A DNA stretch of 64,000 bases from Salirhabdus salicampi (GTDB lineage: Bacteria; Bacillota; Bacilli; Bacillales; Alkalibacillaceae), in assembly GCF_024259515.1 (NCBI RefSeq), contig NZ_JANBWE010000002.1:248001-312000 (forward strand), given 5' to 3'. Position numbers and translations under genes: made by a program. The notes below the pieces were generated by a model that had not been told where the DNA came from, made no database searches, and saw nothing but the letters and a program-made list of their open reading frames with translations. This document shows, one piece after another, positions 8,358 through 17,486 of the stretch (position 1 is the stretch's first letter; each line of letters starts with the position of its first letter).

Positions 8358-11300
8358 ATTCAAATTCAATTAATAGATCTCCTGCTTTAATAGCAGAACC
8401 TTGTTCAACGTATATATTTTTTACTTTTCCATCAAACGGTGCTTGGACTGTCGTTTCCATTTTCATCGATTCGGTAATCATTAAGTGATCACCTTTGCTG
8501 ACTCTTTCTCCCTTTTCCACGATAACTTGCACAACTGTTCCTGGCATGGTTGCACCGATATGCTTTTCATTTCCTTTATCAGCTTGCGGTCGCTCTTCAA
8601 TTGCACTCGTAATACTCTCATCTCTTATAATAACTTCTCTTGGTTGACCGTTTAGCTCAAAATAAACAACTCTCGTTCCATCTTTCTGTGGTTCACCGAT
8701 TGAAACCAATTTAACGATTAACGTTTTCCCTTTTTCAATCTCAACTTCAATTTCCTCTCCGAGGCGCATACCATAGAAGAATGTTGGTGTATCCAGTACT
8801 GACGTATCTCCATATTGGTCATAAAATTTATTGTAATCCATAAACACTTTTGGATAAAGAGCGTTTGAAATGAGATCAAAGCTTGTTACTTCTCGATTTA
8901 ACGTACGGTATAAAGTTTCTTCCATTGCCTTAAAATCTACATTCTCTAACAATTCGCCTGGACGCACTTGTATAGGCTTTTTCCCTTTTAAAATAATTCT
9001 TTGTAGTTCTTGCGGAAAACCACCGTGGGGTTGTCCTAAATAACCTTGAAACATTTCAATGACCGAATCTGGGAAATCTAACGTTTCTCCTCTTTCATAA
9101 ATGTCATCTTCATTCAAGTTATTTTGAACCATATATAATGCCATATCCCCTACTACTTTAGATGAAGGCGTTACTTTTACAATATCCCCAAACATATCAT
9201 TTACGCGGCGGTACATACTCTTCACTTCATCCCAACGGTCTTCTAATCCAACTGCTTTCGCTTGCTGTTGTAAATTACTATACTGACCGCCTGGCATTTC
9301 ATGGATGTACACTTCTGAGTGAGGAGCTTTCATGCCACTTTCAAATTCTTTGTACATAGAACGTACATCTTCCCAGTACAGCCCCAGCTGGTCATATGCT
9401 TTTATATCAATACCAGGCTTTCTTTCCATATGTGACAAAGCATAATATAGACTATTCGCACTTGGTTGTGAAGTCAAACCTGCCATTGGGCCACAGGCAA
9501 CATCTACAACGTCAACCCCAGCCTCTATTGCCTTTGCATAGGTGAAAATGCCGTTTCCGCTCGTATCATGTGTATGAAGGTGGATCGGGATATCCACCGT
9601 CTCTTTCAATGTAGAAATAAGCTGATAGGCAGCTTCAGGCTTAATTAACCCAGCCATATCTTTAATCCCTAGCATGTGAGCGCCAGCACTTTCTAATTCC
9701 TTTGCTATCGTTTGATAATAACGTAAGTCGTATTTCGTCCGATTTGAATCTAATATGTCACCCGTATAACAAATGGCAGCTTCCGCTACTTTTTCCTGGT
9801 TGCGAACGGCATCAATTGCTAATGTCATACCCTCGACCCAATTCAAACTGTCAAAGATACGGAAAACGTCTATTCCGGCTTCTGCACTTTTTTGGACAAA
9901 CTGTTGAATCACGTTATCTGGGTAATTTTTATATCCGACAGCGTTACTTGCACGCAATAACATTTGGAAAAGCACATTAGGCATGCGTTCTCGCAACGTC
10001 AACAAACGATCCCAGGGGTCCTCTTTTAAGAATCGATAAGATACATCAAATGTGGCACCACCCCACATCTCAACAGAGAATAAGTCAGGTAGTAACCTTG
10101 CAGTTGGTTCCGCTATCTGTGCCAGGTCTCTCGTTCTTATTCGGGTCGCCAGCAAAGATTGATGGGCATCACGGAATGTTGTATCGGTTAATAAAACTTC
10201 TTTTTGTTCCTTAATCCATTTCATTAGGCCGTCAGGACCGCGCTCGTCCAATATTTGCTTCGTTCCGTTCGGAATCGGCGCTGAATATTTCACTTTCGAC
10301 ATTCGAGGCTTAGGAAAGGATGGCTTTTTCTTTTGCTCTCCATTTCCAAACCCGTTAATCGTTGTATGGCCGATATAAGTTAACATCTTCGTTCCACGGT
10401 CTCTCCGTTTTGGAAAAACAAACAACTCAGGTGATTTATCTATGAAAGTAGTATCGTATTCACCAGATAAAAACTTTTCATGTTGGATCACATTTTCTAA
10501 GAAAGGGATATTTGTCTTAATTCCACGAATACGAAACTCTTTTAAATTACGGCCCATTTTTTTTGCTGCTTGTTCAAATGTAAGTGCCCACGTTGAAACT
10601 TTTACTAGCAACGAGTCATAGTAGGGTGAGATAACGGCTCCTTGAAAACCATTTCCGGCATCAAGTCGAACACCAAATCCACCACCTGAACGATAAGCCA
10701 TAATTTTACCTGTATCCGGCATAAAATTATTTAATGGATCTTCAGTTGTTACCCTTGACTGAATGGCAAAACCGTTCGTTTTAATTTGTTCTTGTTTTGG
10801 TATTTCTAATGTGTCACCAAACAAGTTATGACCTTCCGCGATTAAAATTTGTGACTGGACAATATCGATACCTGTAATTAATTCTGTAATGGTATGTTCA
10901 ACTTGAACTCGTGGATTTACTTCAATAAAGTAATATTCCTGGTCAGTTACTAGAAATTCTACTGTTCCAGCATTTTTATATTGAACATTTTCCATTAATT
11001 TAACAGCATCAGAGCAGATCTTTTCCCGTAATTCATTAGGTAAAGAAACACTGGGTGCTACTTCTACCACTTTTTGATGTCGTCTTTGCACAGAGCAATC
11101 ACGTTCATATAGATGAACGATATTTCCGTCTTGATCCCCTAGAATTTGTACTTCGATATGCTTTGGATTTTCGACTAATTTTTCAACATAAACTTGATCA
11201 CTGCCGAATGCGGCTTTCGCTTCAGACTTCGCACGATCGTATGCTTCTCTAACAGATGATTCACTACGAACGATACGCATTCCACGACCGCCGCCCCCAA

Positions 11301-11799
11301 GCGCTGCCTTAATAATGATCGGATAGCCATAAGTTTTCCCAAATTGTTCAACTTCTTCTACATTGCTAACAGGTCCGTCACTTCCCGGAATAACCGGTAT
11401 TCCAGCATTAACAGCCTGTGTTCTAGCCTTAACCTTGTCGCCAAAAACATCTAAATGTTTGCTGTCAGGGCCGATGAACGTAATCCCTTCCTCTTTACAT
11501 CTTCTAGCGAAATGTATATTTTCTGAAAGGAACCCATATCCTGGATGAATCGCATCTACCCCTACACTTTTAGCGATTTCAATAATGCCCTCTATATCCA
11601 AGTAAGCATCTATCGGCTTTTTTCCTTCCCCTACTAAGTAAGCTTCATCTGCTTTGTAACGGTGATATGCTCCAGAATCCTCTTTCGAGTAAATCGCTAC
11701 TGTTCTTATGTTTAATTCTGTACATGCACGAAATACTCGGATAGCTATTTCTCCACGATTTGCAACTAATACTTTTTGAAATTGTTTTAGTTCACCCAT
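8356..11799 (-). CDS. pycA: Pyruvate carboxylase
   Basis: Anaplerotic enzyme (1147 residues) making oxaloacetate from pyruvate, bicarbonate and ATP. Domain order: biotin carboxylase at about 1-460 with the ATP-grasp glycine loop GGGGRGMRIV; carboxyltransferase at about 530-830 starting LLTDTTFRDAHQSLLATR and with the metal-site HLHTHDT; a central PYC domain; and the biotin carrier domain, where Lys1113 in the ESMKMET motif is the biotinylation site. Biotin is attached by BirA, encoded at 39.8 kb. The start overlaps the end of ftsW by 13 bp, as in the B. subtilis ftsW-pycA pair. Confidence 0.98.
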   Translation of the reverse strand: MGELKQFQKVLVANRGEIAIRVFRACTELNIRTVAIYSKEDSGAYHRYKADEAYLVGEGKKPIDAYLDIEGIIEIAKSVGVDAIHPGYGFLSENIHFARRCKEEGITFIGPDSKHLDVFGDKVKARTQAVNAGIPVIPGSDGPVSNVEEVEQFGKTYGYPIIIKAALGGGGRGMRIVRSESSVREAYDRAKSEAKAAFGSDQVYVEKLVENPKHIEVQILGDQDGNIVHLYERDCSVQRRHQKVVEVAPSVSLPNELREKICSDAVKLMENVQYKNAGTVEFLVTDQEYYFIEVNPRVQVEHTITELITGIDIVQSQILIAEGHNLFGDTLEIPKQEQIKTNGFAIQSRVTTEDPLNNFMPDTGKIMAYRSGGGFGVRLDAGNGFQGAVISPYYDSLLVKVSTWALTFEQAAKKMGRNLKEFRIRGIKTNIPFLENVIQHEKFLSGEYDTTFIDKSPELFVFPKRRDRGTKMLTYIGHTTINGFGNGEQKKKPSFPKPRMSKVKYSAPIPNGTKQILDERGPDGLMKWIKEQKEVLLTDTTFRDAHQSLLATRIRTRDLAQIAEPTARLLPDLFSVEMWGGATFDVSYRFLKEDPWDRLLTLRERMPNVLFQMLLRASNAVGYKNYPDNVIQQFVQKSAEAGIDVFRIFDSLNWVEGMTLAIDAVRNQEKVAEAAICYTGDILDSNRTKYDLRYYQTIAKELESAGAHMLGIKDMAGLIKPEAAYQLISTLKETVDIPIHLHTHDTSGNGIFTYAKAIEAGVDVVDVACGPMAGLTSQPSANSLYYALSHMERKPGIDIKAYDQLGLYWEDVRSMYKEFESGMKAPHSEVYIHEMPGGQYSNLQQQAKAVGLEDRWDEVKSMYRRVNDMFGDIVKVTPSSKVVGDMALYMVQNNLNEDDIYERGETLDFPDSVIEMFQGYLGQPHGGFPQELQRIILKGKKPIQVRPGELLENVDFKAMEETLYRTLNREVTSFDLISNALYPKVFMDYNKFYDQYGDTSVLDTPTFFYGMRLGEEIEVEIEKGKTLIVKLVSIGEPQKDGTRVVYFELNGQPREVIIRDESITSAIEERPQADKGNEKHIGATMPGTVVQVIVEKGERVSKGDHLMITESMKMETTVQAPFDGKVKNIYVEQGSAIKAGDLLIEFE

Positions 11800-12992
11800 G
11801 TTTTTCCACCTCTTTCATGTAAATTCACTACATCTTTTTGTTTTGACTTTGTCGGAGTCGGTTTGACTTCTTTTTTCATGGGGAGATCATAACTCATTAC
11901 TTCCATTGCAATATTATTTAAAACCCCCATTGAAAACATTAATATAAGCAATGAACTTCCTCCGTAACTAATGAAAGGAAGGGGTACACCTGTAATTGGT
12001 AGCAATCCACTCATTGATCCAATATTAATAAATGTTTGAATCGCAATCATTGAAGCTATCCCAATAGCTAACAGTGACCCAAAAGGGTCTCGACATTTCT
12101 TTGCTATGTATAAGCCACGGACGACAACGAATGCCAGAAGTCCAATAACGATCGTTACACCTAACAAACCTAATTCTTCTGCTATAACTGCAAGTATAAA
12201 ATCAGTATGAGGTTCCGGTAAGAAACCTAGTTTTTGTATTGAGTTCCCTAAACCTTGTCCAAATAAGCCACCGTTGCCTATGGCCAAATAGGATTGAATT
12301 AAGTGAAAACCGCTATTCGAAGGGTCTTCAAAAGGATTGAACGCTCCAGTAAAGCGAGAAATCCGCTCTTCCGTTACCATATTTGGGACGGTGAACAAAA
12401 GTAATCCTGTAGCGACCCCACTTAAGCCGAGCAAATGCTTCACTCGAATCCCAGAACTTGCAATAACCGTTGAGGCAATTAAAAAGATAATAGAGGCAGT
12501 CCCTATATCCGGCTGTTTCATAATTAACATGAGGACAAAACTTGTCAAGACAAGTGGTGGGATAACAGCTTTAATAAAATCATGAATATATGCAGTCTTT
12601 TTTGAATAGACAGAAGCTAAATAAAAAATCAATCCAATCTTAGCTAGTTCAGCCGGTTGAAAAGTAATGCCGGCAACCTCAAACCATGATCTAGCGTTAT
12701 TAACTAACTTCCCCATAAAAAGAACGCCAATTAGGAGCACTACCATGACAAAAACCATAGCTTTAACTAACCTCTGATACTTGCGATAGGGAAAGTAAGC
12801 AGCTATCCCCATAATGACTGTTCCTAAACAAAACCATTGCAATTGTTTGATTAAAAAATATGTACTAGACACTTCTAATTGGACTACAGCGTATACCATA
12901 CTGGAGCTATAGACCATTAAAATGCCAAAGGCACCTAAAAGTAGTGGTGTCATAAATAAAGGAAAATCAATTTTTTTTCGCTCATTTCTCAT
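11787..12992 (-). CDS. ftsW: SEDS peptidoglycan glycosyltransferase FtsW
   Basis: Polytopic protein (401 residues, about ten helices) of the SEDS family, which polymerises lipid II into glycan strands at the division septum together with a class B PBP. Family signatures are visible: PDIGTASI in the first half, the long loop containing GGLFGQGLGNS, and the C-terminal LPLTGVPLPFISYGGSS-like stretch (here LPITGVPLPFISYGGS). FtsW rather than RodA is chosen because of its place between ylaN and pycA, the same as B. subtilis ftsW; sequence alone does not separate the two completely. Confidence 0.9.
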   Translation of the reverse strand: MRNERKKIDFPLFMTPLLLGAFGILMVYSSSMVYAVVQLEVSSTYFLIKQLQWFCLGTVIMGIAAYFPYRKYQRLVKAMVFVMVVLLIGVLFMGKLVNNARSWFEVAGITFQPAELAKIGLIFYLASVYSKKTAYIHDFIKAVIPPLVLTSFVLMLIMKQPDIGTASIIFLIASTVIASSGIRVKHLLGLSGVATGLLLFTVPNMVTEERISRFTGAFNPFEDPSNSGFHLIQSYLAIGNGGLFGQGLGNSIQKLGFLPEPHTDFILAVIAEELGLLGVTIVIGLLAFVVVRGLYIAKKCRDPFGSLLAIGIASMIAIQTFINIGSMSGLLPITGVPLPFISYGGSSLLILMFSMGVLNNIAMEVMSYDLPMKKEVKPTPTKSKQKDVVNLHERGGKTWVN

Positions 12993-13093
12993 TTTTCAGA
13001 CATCCCTTTAGCAGCTTTTCTATTAGTAGTAAATATACTATACGTTAAGACATAATTCCTGCAACATATCGTTTTTCTTACTTCCGTAGATAA

Positions 13094-13134
13094 TAATGAA
13101 AAAACTCAAATCACAACAATTGTTGCAACTTGAG
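13094..13134 (-). terminator. Terminator after ylaN
   Basis: Stem AACTCAA / TTGAGTT enclosing the palindrome CAACAATTGTTG, followed by TTTTTT on the minus strand. Confidence 0.8.
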
Positions 13135-13428
13135 TTATTCGGATGATTTTTGTGCTTGAGCCGCTTCATGAAGTGCGCTCAACTGTTTTTCGAGATTTTC
13201 CATAATTTCCTTGCCAACTTCCTCGTCAATTAAATGTAAGCGAACAGCAAAATGAATTTCCCTCGACAAACCGAACATTTGTGTATCTAAAACCTCTTCA
13301 TATAGAGGACATTGGGGCATCGTTAAATTATCCATTTGTACTTTGATTAATTGTAATATTTGGTCCGCATCTGCCTTCAAAAGGGCTAATGCTTGCTCAC
13401 GATGATGTATCGCAACTTCGGATGACAC
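13135..13428 (-). CDS. ylaN: YlaN (DUF1507), Fur-interacting protein
   Basis: Small helical protein of 97 residues, nearly identical in its core to Bacillus Yla[21 protein letters not shown], then [28 protein letters not shown]. YlaN is conserved in Firmicutes and in B. subtilis and Staphylococcus it binds Fe(II) and Fur, relieving Fur repression when iron is scarce. The start is GTG with GAGGGGG upstream. The C-terminal tail ([11 protein letters not shown]) is variable. Located between glsA and ftsW as in B. subtilis. Confidence 0.92.
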   Translation of the reverse strand: MSSEVAIHHREQALALLKADADQILQLIKVQMDNLTMPQCPLYEEVLDTQMFGLSREIHFAVRLHLIDEEVGKEIMENLEKQLSALHEAAQAQKSSE

Positions 13429-13526
13429 GGATATTCCCCCTCACCATTAGAGCTATCTATTTAAATATATTATCGTTTCCATCCTAAAAATGCAAGATTG
13501 AGCTATTTTGTGAGGGGAATTTTCTA

Positions 13527-14456
13527 CTAAAATATTGACCATTTGTAGTGCTTTGCCATTATTTCTAATAATTTTATGCCTATAACACTATTTCCTTTTT
13601 CATCTAAAGCTGGCCCAAAAACAGCTACCCCCCCTTGATTTTTCACAACACCAAGAATAGCTCCAGAAACGCCACTCTTTGCAGGTATGCCGACTCGAAT
13701 TGCAAAAGATCCTGAAGCGTTATACATTCCACACGTCACCATAAATGTTTTACATATTTGGGCATAGTGCTCTGGAATAATTTGTTCGTTTGTTTCCATA
13801 TCCTTTCCATCATTGGCAAAAACAGCTCCAATACGGGCCAGCTGTTGTACGTTCATCGTAATGGCGCACTGTTTTGTATAGGCATCTAACAGTTCTTCTA
13901 CACTACCAGTAATAACGCCATTTTGCTTCATAAAATAAGCGAGGGAGCGATTTAAAAAAGCAGACTCATATTCAGATTTTGCCACTTCTTCATCATAATC
14001 AATTGAATCTTCACGTGTAAGCTCCTTAGCTAACTGAATGATTTCCCCAACCATCTCTTCTGAATTTTCACCACACATCATGTTTGTAATAGCTAATGCA
14101 CCTGCATTTATCATTGGATTGATCGGCTTTGAAGGTTTCTCCAACTCTAATTTTGAGATCGAATAAAACGGATCACTTGTCGGCTCCTTTCCCACTCGGC
14201 TAAAGACAGCTCCTTCTCCGTGCTTCATCAATGCTACAGCTAATGCTAATATTTTGGATACCGATTGCAACGTGAATCGATATTCGGTTTGTCCCGCCCC
14301 TACACATGAACCATCAACATCATAGTACGCTGCTGCATTAATTTCCGGCTTTTGTCTCATTAAGGCTGGGATATAATCGGCTACCTTGCCGTTATTGGCA
14401 TATATTCTCACATGTTCCATCCAACTTTTTAACTGTTCATCGGAAACTTTTTTCAT
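13527..14456 (-). CDS. glsA: Glutaminase
   Basis: Hydrolyses glutamine to glutamate and ammonia. The 309-residue protein belongs to the serine-dependent, beta-lactamase-like glutaminase family: Ser65-Val-Ser-Lys68 is the catalytic S-x-x-K motif, with substrate-binding NAGA (INAGALAITN) and the late KSGVSGAI motif also present. The length fits the usual 305-310. The RBS GGAGGCC precedes the ATG. Its place between ylaN and ylaL corresponds to B. subtilis ylaM (glsA2). Confidence 0.95.
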   Translation of the reverse strand: MKKVSDEQLKSWMEHVRIYANNGKVADYIPALMRQKPEINAAAYYDVDGSCVGAGQTEYRFTLQSVSKILALAVALMKHGEGAVFSRVGKEPTSDPFYSISKLELEKPSKPINPMINAGALAITNMMCGENSEEMVGEIIQLAKELTREDSIDYDEEVAKSEYESAFLNRSLAYFMKQNGVITGSVEELLDAYTKQCAITMNVQQLARIGAVFANDGKDMETNEQIIPEHYAQICKTFMVTCGMYNASGSFAIRVGIPAKSGVSGAILGVVKNQGGVAVFGPALDEKGNSVIGIKLLEIMAKHYKWSIF

Positions 14457-14476
14457 GGAATTTTGGCCTCCTTAGT

Positions 14477-14490
14477 GCGAAAACGCTTTA
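14477..14490. promoter_or_regulatory. Possible cre-like sequence between glsA and ylaL
   Basis: CGAAAACGCTTTAT keeps the central part of the catabolite-response consensus TGWAANCGNTNWCA but misses its outer bases. It lies in the 74-83 bp divergent promoter region of glsA and ylaL. Weak match, read by eye. Confidence 0.2.
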
Positions 14491-14539
14491 TGTCCGCTAT
14501 ACTGATAAGTGAGAACTATGTAGATGAGAGGTGACAGAC

Positions 14540-15025
14540 TTGATCGTACAAATTAAAGGAAACGTAAACTATGCAATAACATTAGACCCTAGTGTTTGGA
14601 TCTTTGATGACCGAAAAGTATTGTTCGACGACGCTTTCACATCGAAATCCTCTCAAAGTGAAGAAAATAGTGCAAAAGAAATGGATAAGTTATGGGATCG
14701 AGAAGTGTATCAGCAACAAATTAACCCTCCAGTCAATAAAAGCATTTCCAAATTTGAGCGAAAACAAGTATTGGAAAATACATATGTAATGCCGTTAGCA
14801 CCCTTTCTGCAAAATGCAGAGTTGAATGACAACGCTCAGTCCATTGTTTTAAAAACAGAAGAGACTAAGCACGAACTTCCTATACAGTCTGTTTTAGATG
14901 GGTATTTTTTATTCGCGATAGATGGACGACCTATCAAAGAAAATGGACCTGTACACTTTTATTTTGGCGATGGATCCAATAAAGATACACCGATTCAAGG
15001 TGTAAGGGAGATTTTTGTACAATAA
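14540..15025 (+). CDS. ylaL: YlaL-like protein of unknown function
   Basis: A protein of about 161 residues with no signal peptide or membrane segment. It has an N-terminal beta-rich part (MIVQIKGNVNYAITLDPSVWIFDDRKV), a polar middle with Glu/Lys/Gln-rich helices, and a C-terminal part with GYFLFAIDGRPIKENGPVHFYFGDGS. The order phoH2-ylaL-glsA-ylaN matches the B. subtilis yla cluster, supporting the name; the biochemical role is not known. The start is taken as TTG at 14540, because GAGAGGTG sits 6 nt before it; the upstream in-frame GTG lies inside that RBS. Confidence 0.75.
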   Translation: MIVQIKGNVNYAITLDPSVWIFDDRKVLFDDAFTSKSSQSEENSAKEMDKLWDREVYQQQINPPVNKSISKFERKQVLENTYVMPLAPFLQNAELNDNAQSIVLKTEETKHELPIQSVLDGYFLFAIDGRPIKENGPVHFYFGDGSNKDTPIQGVREIFVQ

Positions 15026-15053
15026 AAAAGCAGACCCGATTGGGCCTGCTTTT
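15024..15053. terminator. Bidirectional terminator between ylaL and phoH2
   Basis: GCAG-A-CCC / GGG-C-CTGC stem with a GATT loop flanked by AAAAAA and TTTT, placed between convergent genes. Confidence 0.85.
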
Positions 15054-15060
15054 CTTACTC

Positions 15061-16389
15061 CTATAATAAATCAGCGGATAGTTGCGCTAAATCCGACCTC
15101 TCACCTTTCAACATTGTGACATGCCCACTTAGTTCGTGATGTTTAAACTTCTCGACGACATGCATTAGTCCATTGTTTAACTCATCCAAATAAGGATGAT
15201 CAATTTGTTGTGGGTCACCTAACAATACAATTTTACTACCTTCACCAATCCGGGTTAAGATCGTCTTCACTTCATGTTTCGTTAAGTTCTGTGCTTCATC
15301 GATTAAAATTAATTGCCCTGGGATACTTCTTCCTCTTATGTATGTTAATGGTTCAACTTGTATGGACCGTATCCCGGATAGAATATTTTCTAAATCCTCT
15401 GACTTTTTCACATTAAATAGATATTCTAAATTATCGTAAATCGGTTGCATCCAAGGTTTTAGCTTCTCTTCTTTCTCCCCTGGCAGATAACCGATATCTT
15501 TTCCTAATGGAACAATCGGTCTGGCAACTAGCATTTTTTTATACAAACCTAAATCTTCCACCTGCATTAATCCTGCTGCTAAAGCTAACAACGTTTTTCC
15601 TGTACCTGCTTTTCCAACCATTGTGACGAGTGGTATATCTTTACGAAATAATAATTCTAATGCCATTACTTGTTGTGCATTTCTAGCTCTGACACCCCAT
15701 GCGATTTCATTTGTAAAATTACATTTCTTTATTTGTTTTGTATTACTCTCTACAAAACCAATTGCCGATTGGGATGGGTTCATTTCATTTTTCATAACAA
15801 CAAACTCATTCGGGCACAAATGCTTACATTCAATGATGTTCACAGGAAGCTTGCCTAACTGGAAAAATTGTTGTAAATGACCTTCATTTACAAATACTTC
15901 TTGGAAACCTTCATATAAATGCTCTTCTAACACGATACGTTCATTTAAAAAGTCCTCCGCTTTAATGCCTAGCACATCGGCCTTTACCCGCATTAATATA
16001 TCCTTTGAGACGAGTACAACCTCTTTTCTCTCCTCTTTTTTCTCCTCCTCTAAGTGTAAATTTAATGCAACCGCTAAAATGCGGTTATCATTCGTTCTTT
16101 CATTAAAGACGCTTTCTAATTTCGAAAAAGATCGATGATTTAACTCGATACGTAATACTCCACCATTAGGCAATTGTACGCCACTTTGAAGCTGACCAGT
16201 CTGCCGGAAACGATCAATAATTCGAGAGCTTTCCCGCGCATTACGTCCAAGCTCATCCATGTTTCGCTTTTTTGAATCCACTTCTTCCAAAACGACTGCA
16301 GGTATAACAACTTCATGTTCATCAAATGAATAAATAGACTGCGGATCCTGTAGCAAAACATTTGTGTCTAATACGTATATCTTTTTCAA
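15061..16389 (-). CDS. phoH2: PhoH2-type PIN-PhoH ATPase/RNA helicase-nuclease
   Basis: Two-domain protein of 442 residues. The N-terminal PIN nuclease domain opens with IYVLDTNVLLQDP, with acidic metal ligands, and the C-terminal PhoH P-loop ATPase has Walker A GKAGTGKT and Walker B LILIDEAQN. Members of this PhoH2/YlaK family unwind and cleave RNA. The start is taken as TTG at 16389: AGGAGGGG lies just upstream, and the resulting MKKIYVLDTN start and 442-residue length match B. subtilis YlaK. The longer frame from 16416 adds residues before the RBS. Monocistronic, convergent with ylaL. Confidence 0.93.
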   Translation of the reverse strand: MKKIYVLDTNVLLQDPQSIYSFDEHEVVIPAVVLEEVDSKKRNMDELGRNARESSRIIDRFRQTGQLQSGVQLPNGGVLRIELNHRSFSKLESVFNERTNDNRILAVALNLHLEEEKKEERKEVVLVSKDILMRVKADVLGIKAEDFLNERIVLEEHLYEGFQEVFVNEGHLQQFFQLGKLPVNIIECKHLCPNEFVVMKNEMNPSQSAIGFVESNTKQIKKCNFTNEIAWGVRARNAQQVMALELLFRKDIPLVTMVGKAGTGKTLLALAAGLMQVEDLGLYKKMLVARPIVPLGKDIGYLPGEKEEKLKPWMQPIYDNLEYLFNVKKSEDLENILSGIRSIQVEPLTYIRGRSIPGQLILIDEAQNLTKHEVKTILTRIGEGSKIVLLGDPQQIDHPYLDELNNGLMHVVEKFKHHELSGHVTMLKGERSDLAQLSADLL

Positions 16390-16508
16390 AAAAGCCCCTC
16401 CTATTTCCATCCACAAGATTTGGCAAGGCTTCCGTTATTTAAATATATGTTTAAAAACATAATTCTAGACGACTTAGAAAAAATATATATAAGAAGGAGT
16501 GATGTTTA

Positions 16509-17114
16509 ATGGGTAAAAAAGTAGCTGGTTTCGTTGTTACAACCTTGGTTGCAGGACTATTAAACGCTTGTAATGACAAACCAGATCAAGGTACACAAGG
16601 GAATAACAATGAATATTTACAAGTTGAAAATTCAGAAATAGATGAAGAAGAAGATTTAACCAATACGGAGAAGGCTAAACGTCTGGCGAATGTTGCAGCT
16701 AATCAACCTGGCGTAAATGACTCTGCAGCGGTAGTGTTTGGGCCATATACTTTAGTTGGGATAGATGTAGATAAAGATTTGGATCGCTCGCGAGTCGGTA
16801 CAATAAAATTTTCCGTAGCAGAGGCTTTGCGTAAGGACACACATGGTCAAAATGCAATGGTCATGGCAGATGCAGATATAGTTGAACGATTAAGAAGGGT
16901 TACTTATAAAATTCAACAAGGACACCCTGAAGATGCAATTTTAGACGAACTATCCGCTATTATAGGTCGATACATGCCAACCGTTCCTCCTAAGGAAAAC
17001 CAACCTGTAGAACCTGACACAAATAAGAGATCAGTACCAGAGGATGAAAAACAAAAATTGAACAACATTCAAGAAGACCAATCGAAAAACAATATGGATC
17101 GTAATAGCCGCTAA
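16509..17114 (+). CDS. ylaJ: YhcN/YlaJ-family sporulation lipoprotein
   Basis: Exported lipoprotein of 201 residues. A short signal peptide ends in the lipobox LLNAC; the acidic linker (about 30-55) precedes a folded domain with GPYTLVGIDVDKDLDRSRVGTIKFSVAEALRKD, then a central helix pair and a polar, Asn/Lys/Glu-rich C-terminal tail. This is the YhcN/YlaJ family, whose members are made in the forespore and associate with the spore inner membrane; loss affects germination mildly. RBS AAGGAGTGATG before the ATG. Divergent from phoH2, as in B. subtilis. Confidence 0.88.
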   Translation: MGKKVAGFVVTTLVAGLLNACNDKPDQGTQGNNNEYLQVENSEIDEEEDLTNTEKAKRLANVAANQPGVNDSAAVVFGPYTLVGIDVDKDLDRSRVGTIKFSVAEALRKDTHGQNAMVMADADIVERLRRVTYKIQQGHPEDAILDELSAIIGRYMPTVPPKENQPVEPDTNKRSVPEDEKQKLNNIQEDQSKNNMDRNSR

Positions 17115-17133
17115 CGTAATCTAGCGGCTATTA
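17102..17133 (+). terminator. Hairpin at the end of ylaJ
   Basis: Perfect 12-bp inverted repeat TAATAGCCGCTA / TAGCGGCTATTA with an 8-nt loop; it covers the ylaJ stop. The downstream T run is poor, so termination may be inefficient. Confidence 0.65.
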
Positions 17134-17142
17134 TATGGTTAA

Positions 17143-17174
17143 GAAAAAGACCTATGCTTAGTTATGCATAGGTC
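17143..17174 (-). terminator. Terminator of the YjcZ-like gene
   Basis: GACCTATGC / GCATAGGTC stem with an 8-nt loop followed by TTTTTC on the minus strand. It directly follows the small gene at 17207-17314. Confidence 0.8.
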
Positions 17175-17206
17175 CAAAAATGAAAAGGAGGCATCTTTTT
17201 TATGCC

Positions 17207-17314
17207 TTAATAGCCGTATCCACTACGGTAGTTAGTGCCAACAATAATGAGCAAAATGAACAGTACAACAATCAAGGCAAAATTGCCTCCGTATCCTCCG
17301 CCAGCATAACCCAT
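17207..17314 (-). CDS. YjcZ-family small sporulation membrane peptide (35 aa)
   Basis: A 35-residue peptide: a glycine/tyrosine-rich N-terminus (MGYAGGGYGGNF), one hydrophobic helix (ALIVVLFILLIIVG) and a short tail TNYRSGYGY. This layout is the hallmark of the tiny transmembrane YjcZ/YhaI-type sporulation peptides of Bacilli, whose genes are often unannotated. RBS GGGGAGGTG lies 6-7 nt before the ATG, and a terminator follows. Too short for standard ORF cut-offs. Expression in sporulation is inferred from the family. Confidence 0.82.
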   Translation of the reverse strand: MGYAGGGYGGNFALIVVLFILLIIVGTNYRSGYGY

Positions 17315-17415
17315 AACAGTTCACCTCCCCACTCTTTTATACTTATATATATGAATATACACGTACGCTTGGAAAGGCTCATATTTACTTCATAAGAAAT
17401 GTGTAATCATCTAAT

Positions 17416-17449
17416 AAAAAAAATGCACCCAATTGTGCAATTGGATGCA
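17416..17449 (-). terminator. Terminator after rlmN
   Basis: Stem TGCA-C-CCAATTG / CAATTGG-A-TGCA and a T8 run on the minus strand, 38 bp beyond the rlmN stop. Confidence 0.85.
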
Positions 17450-17486
17450 ATGAGATTTGTTTACCTATTTCCTCATCGAACGCGTT

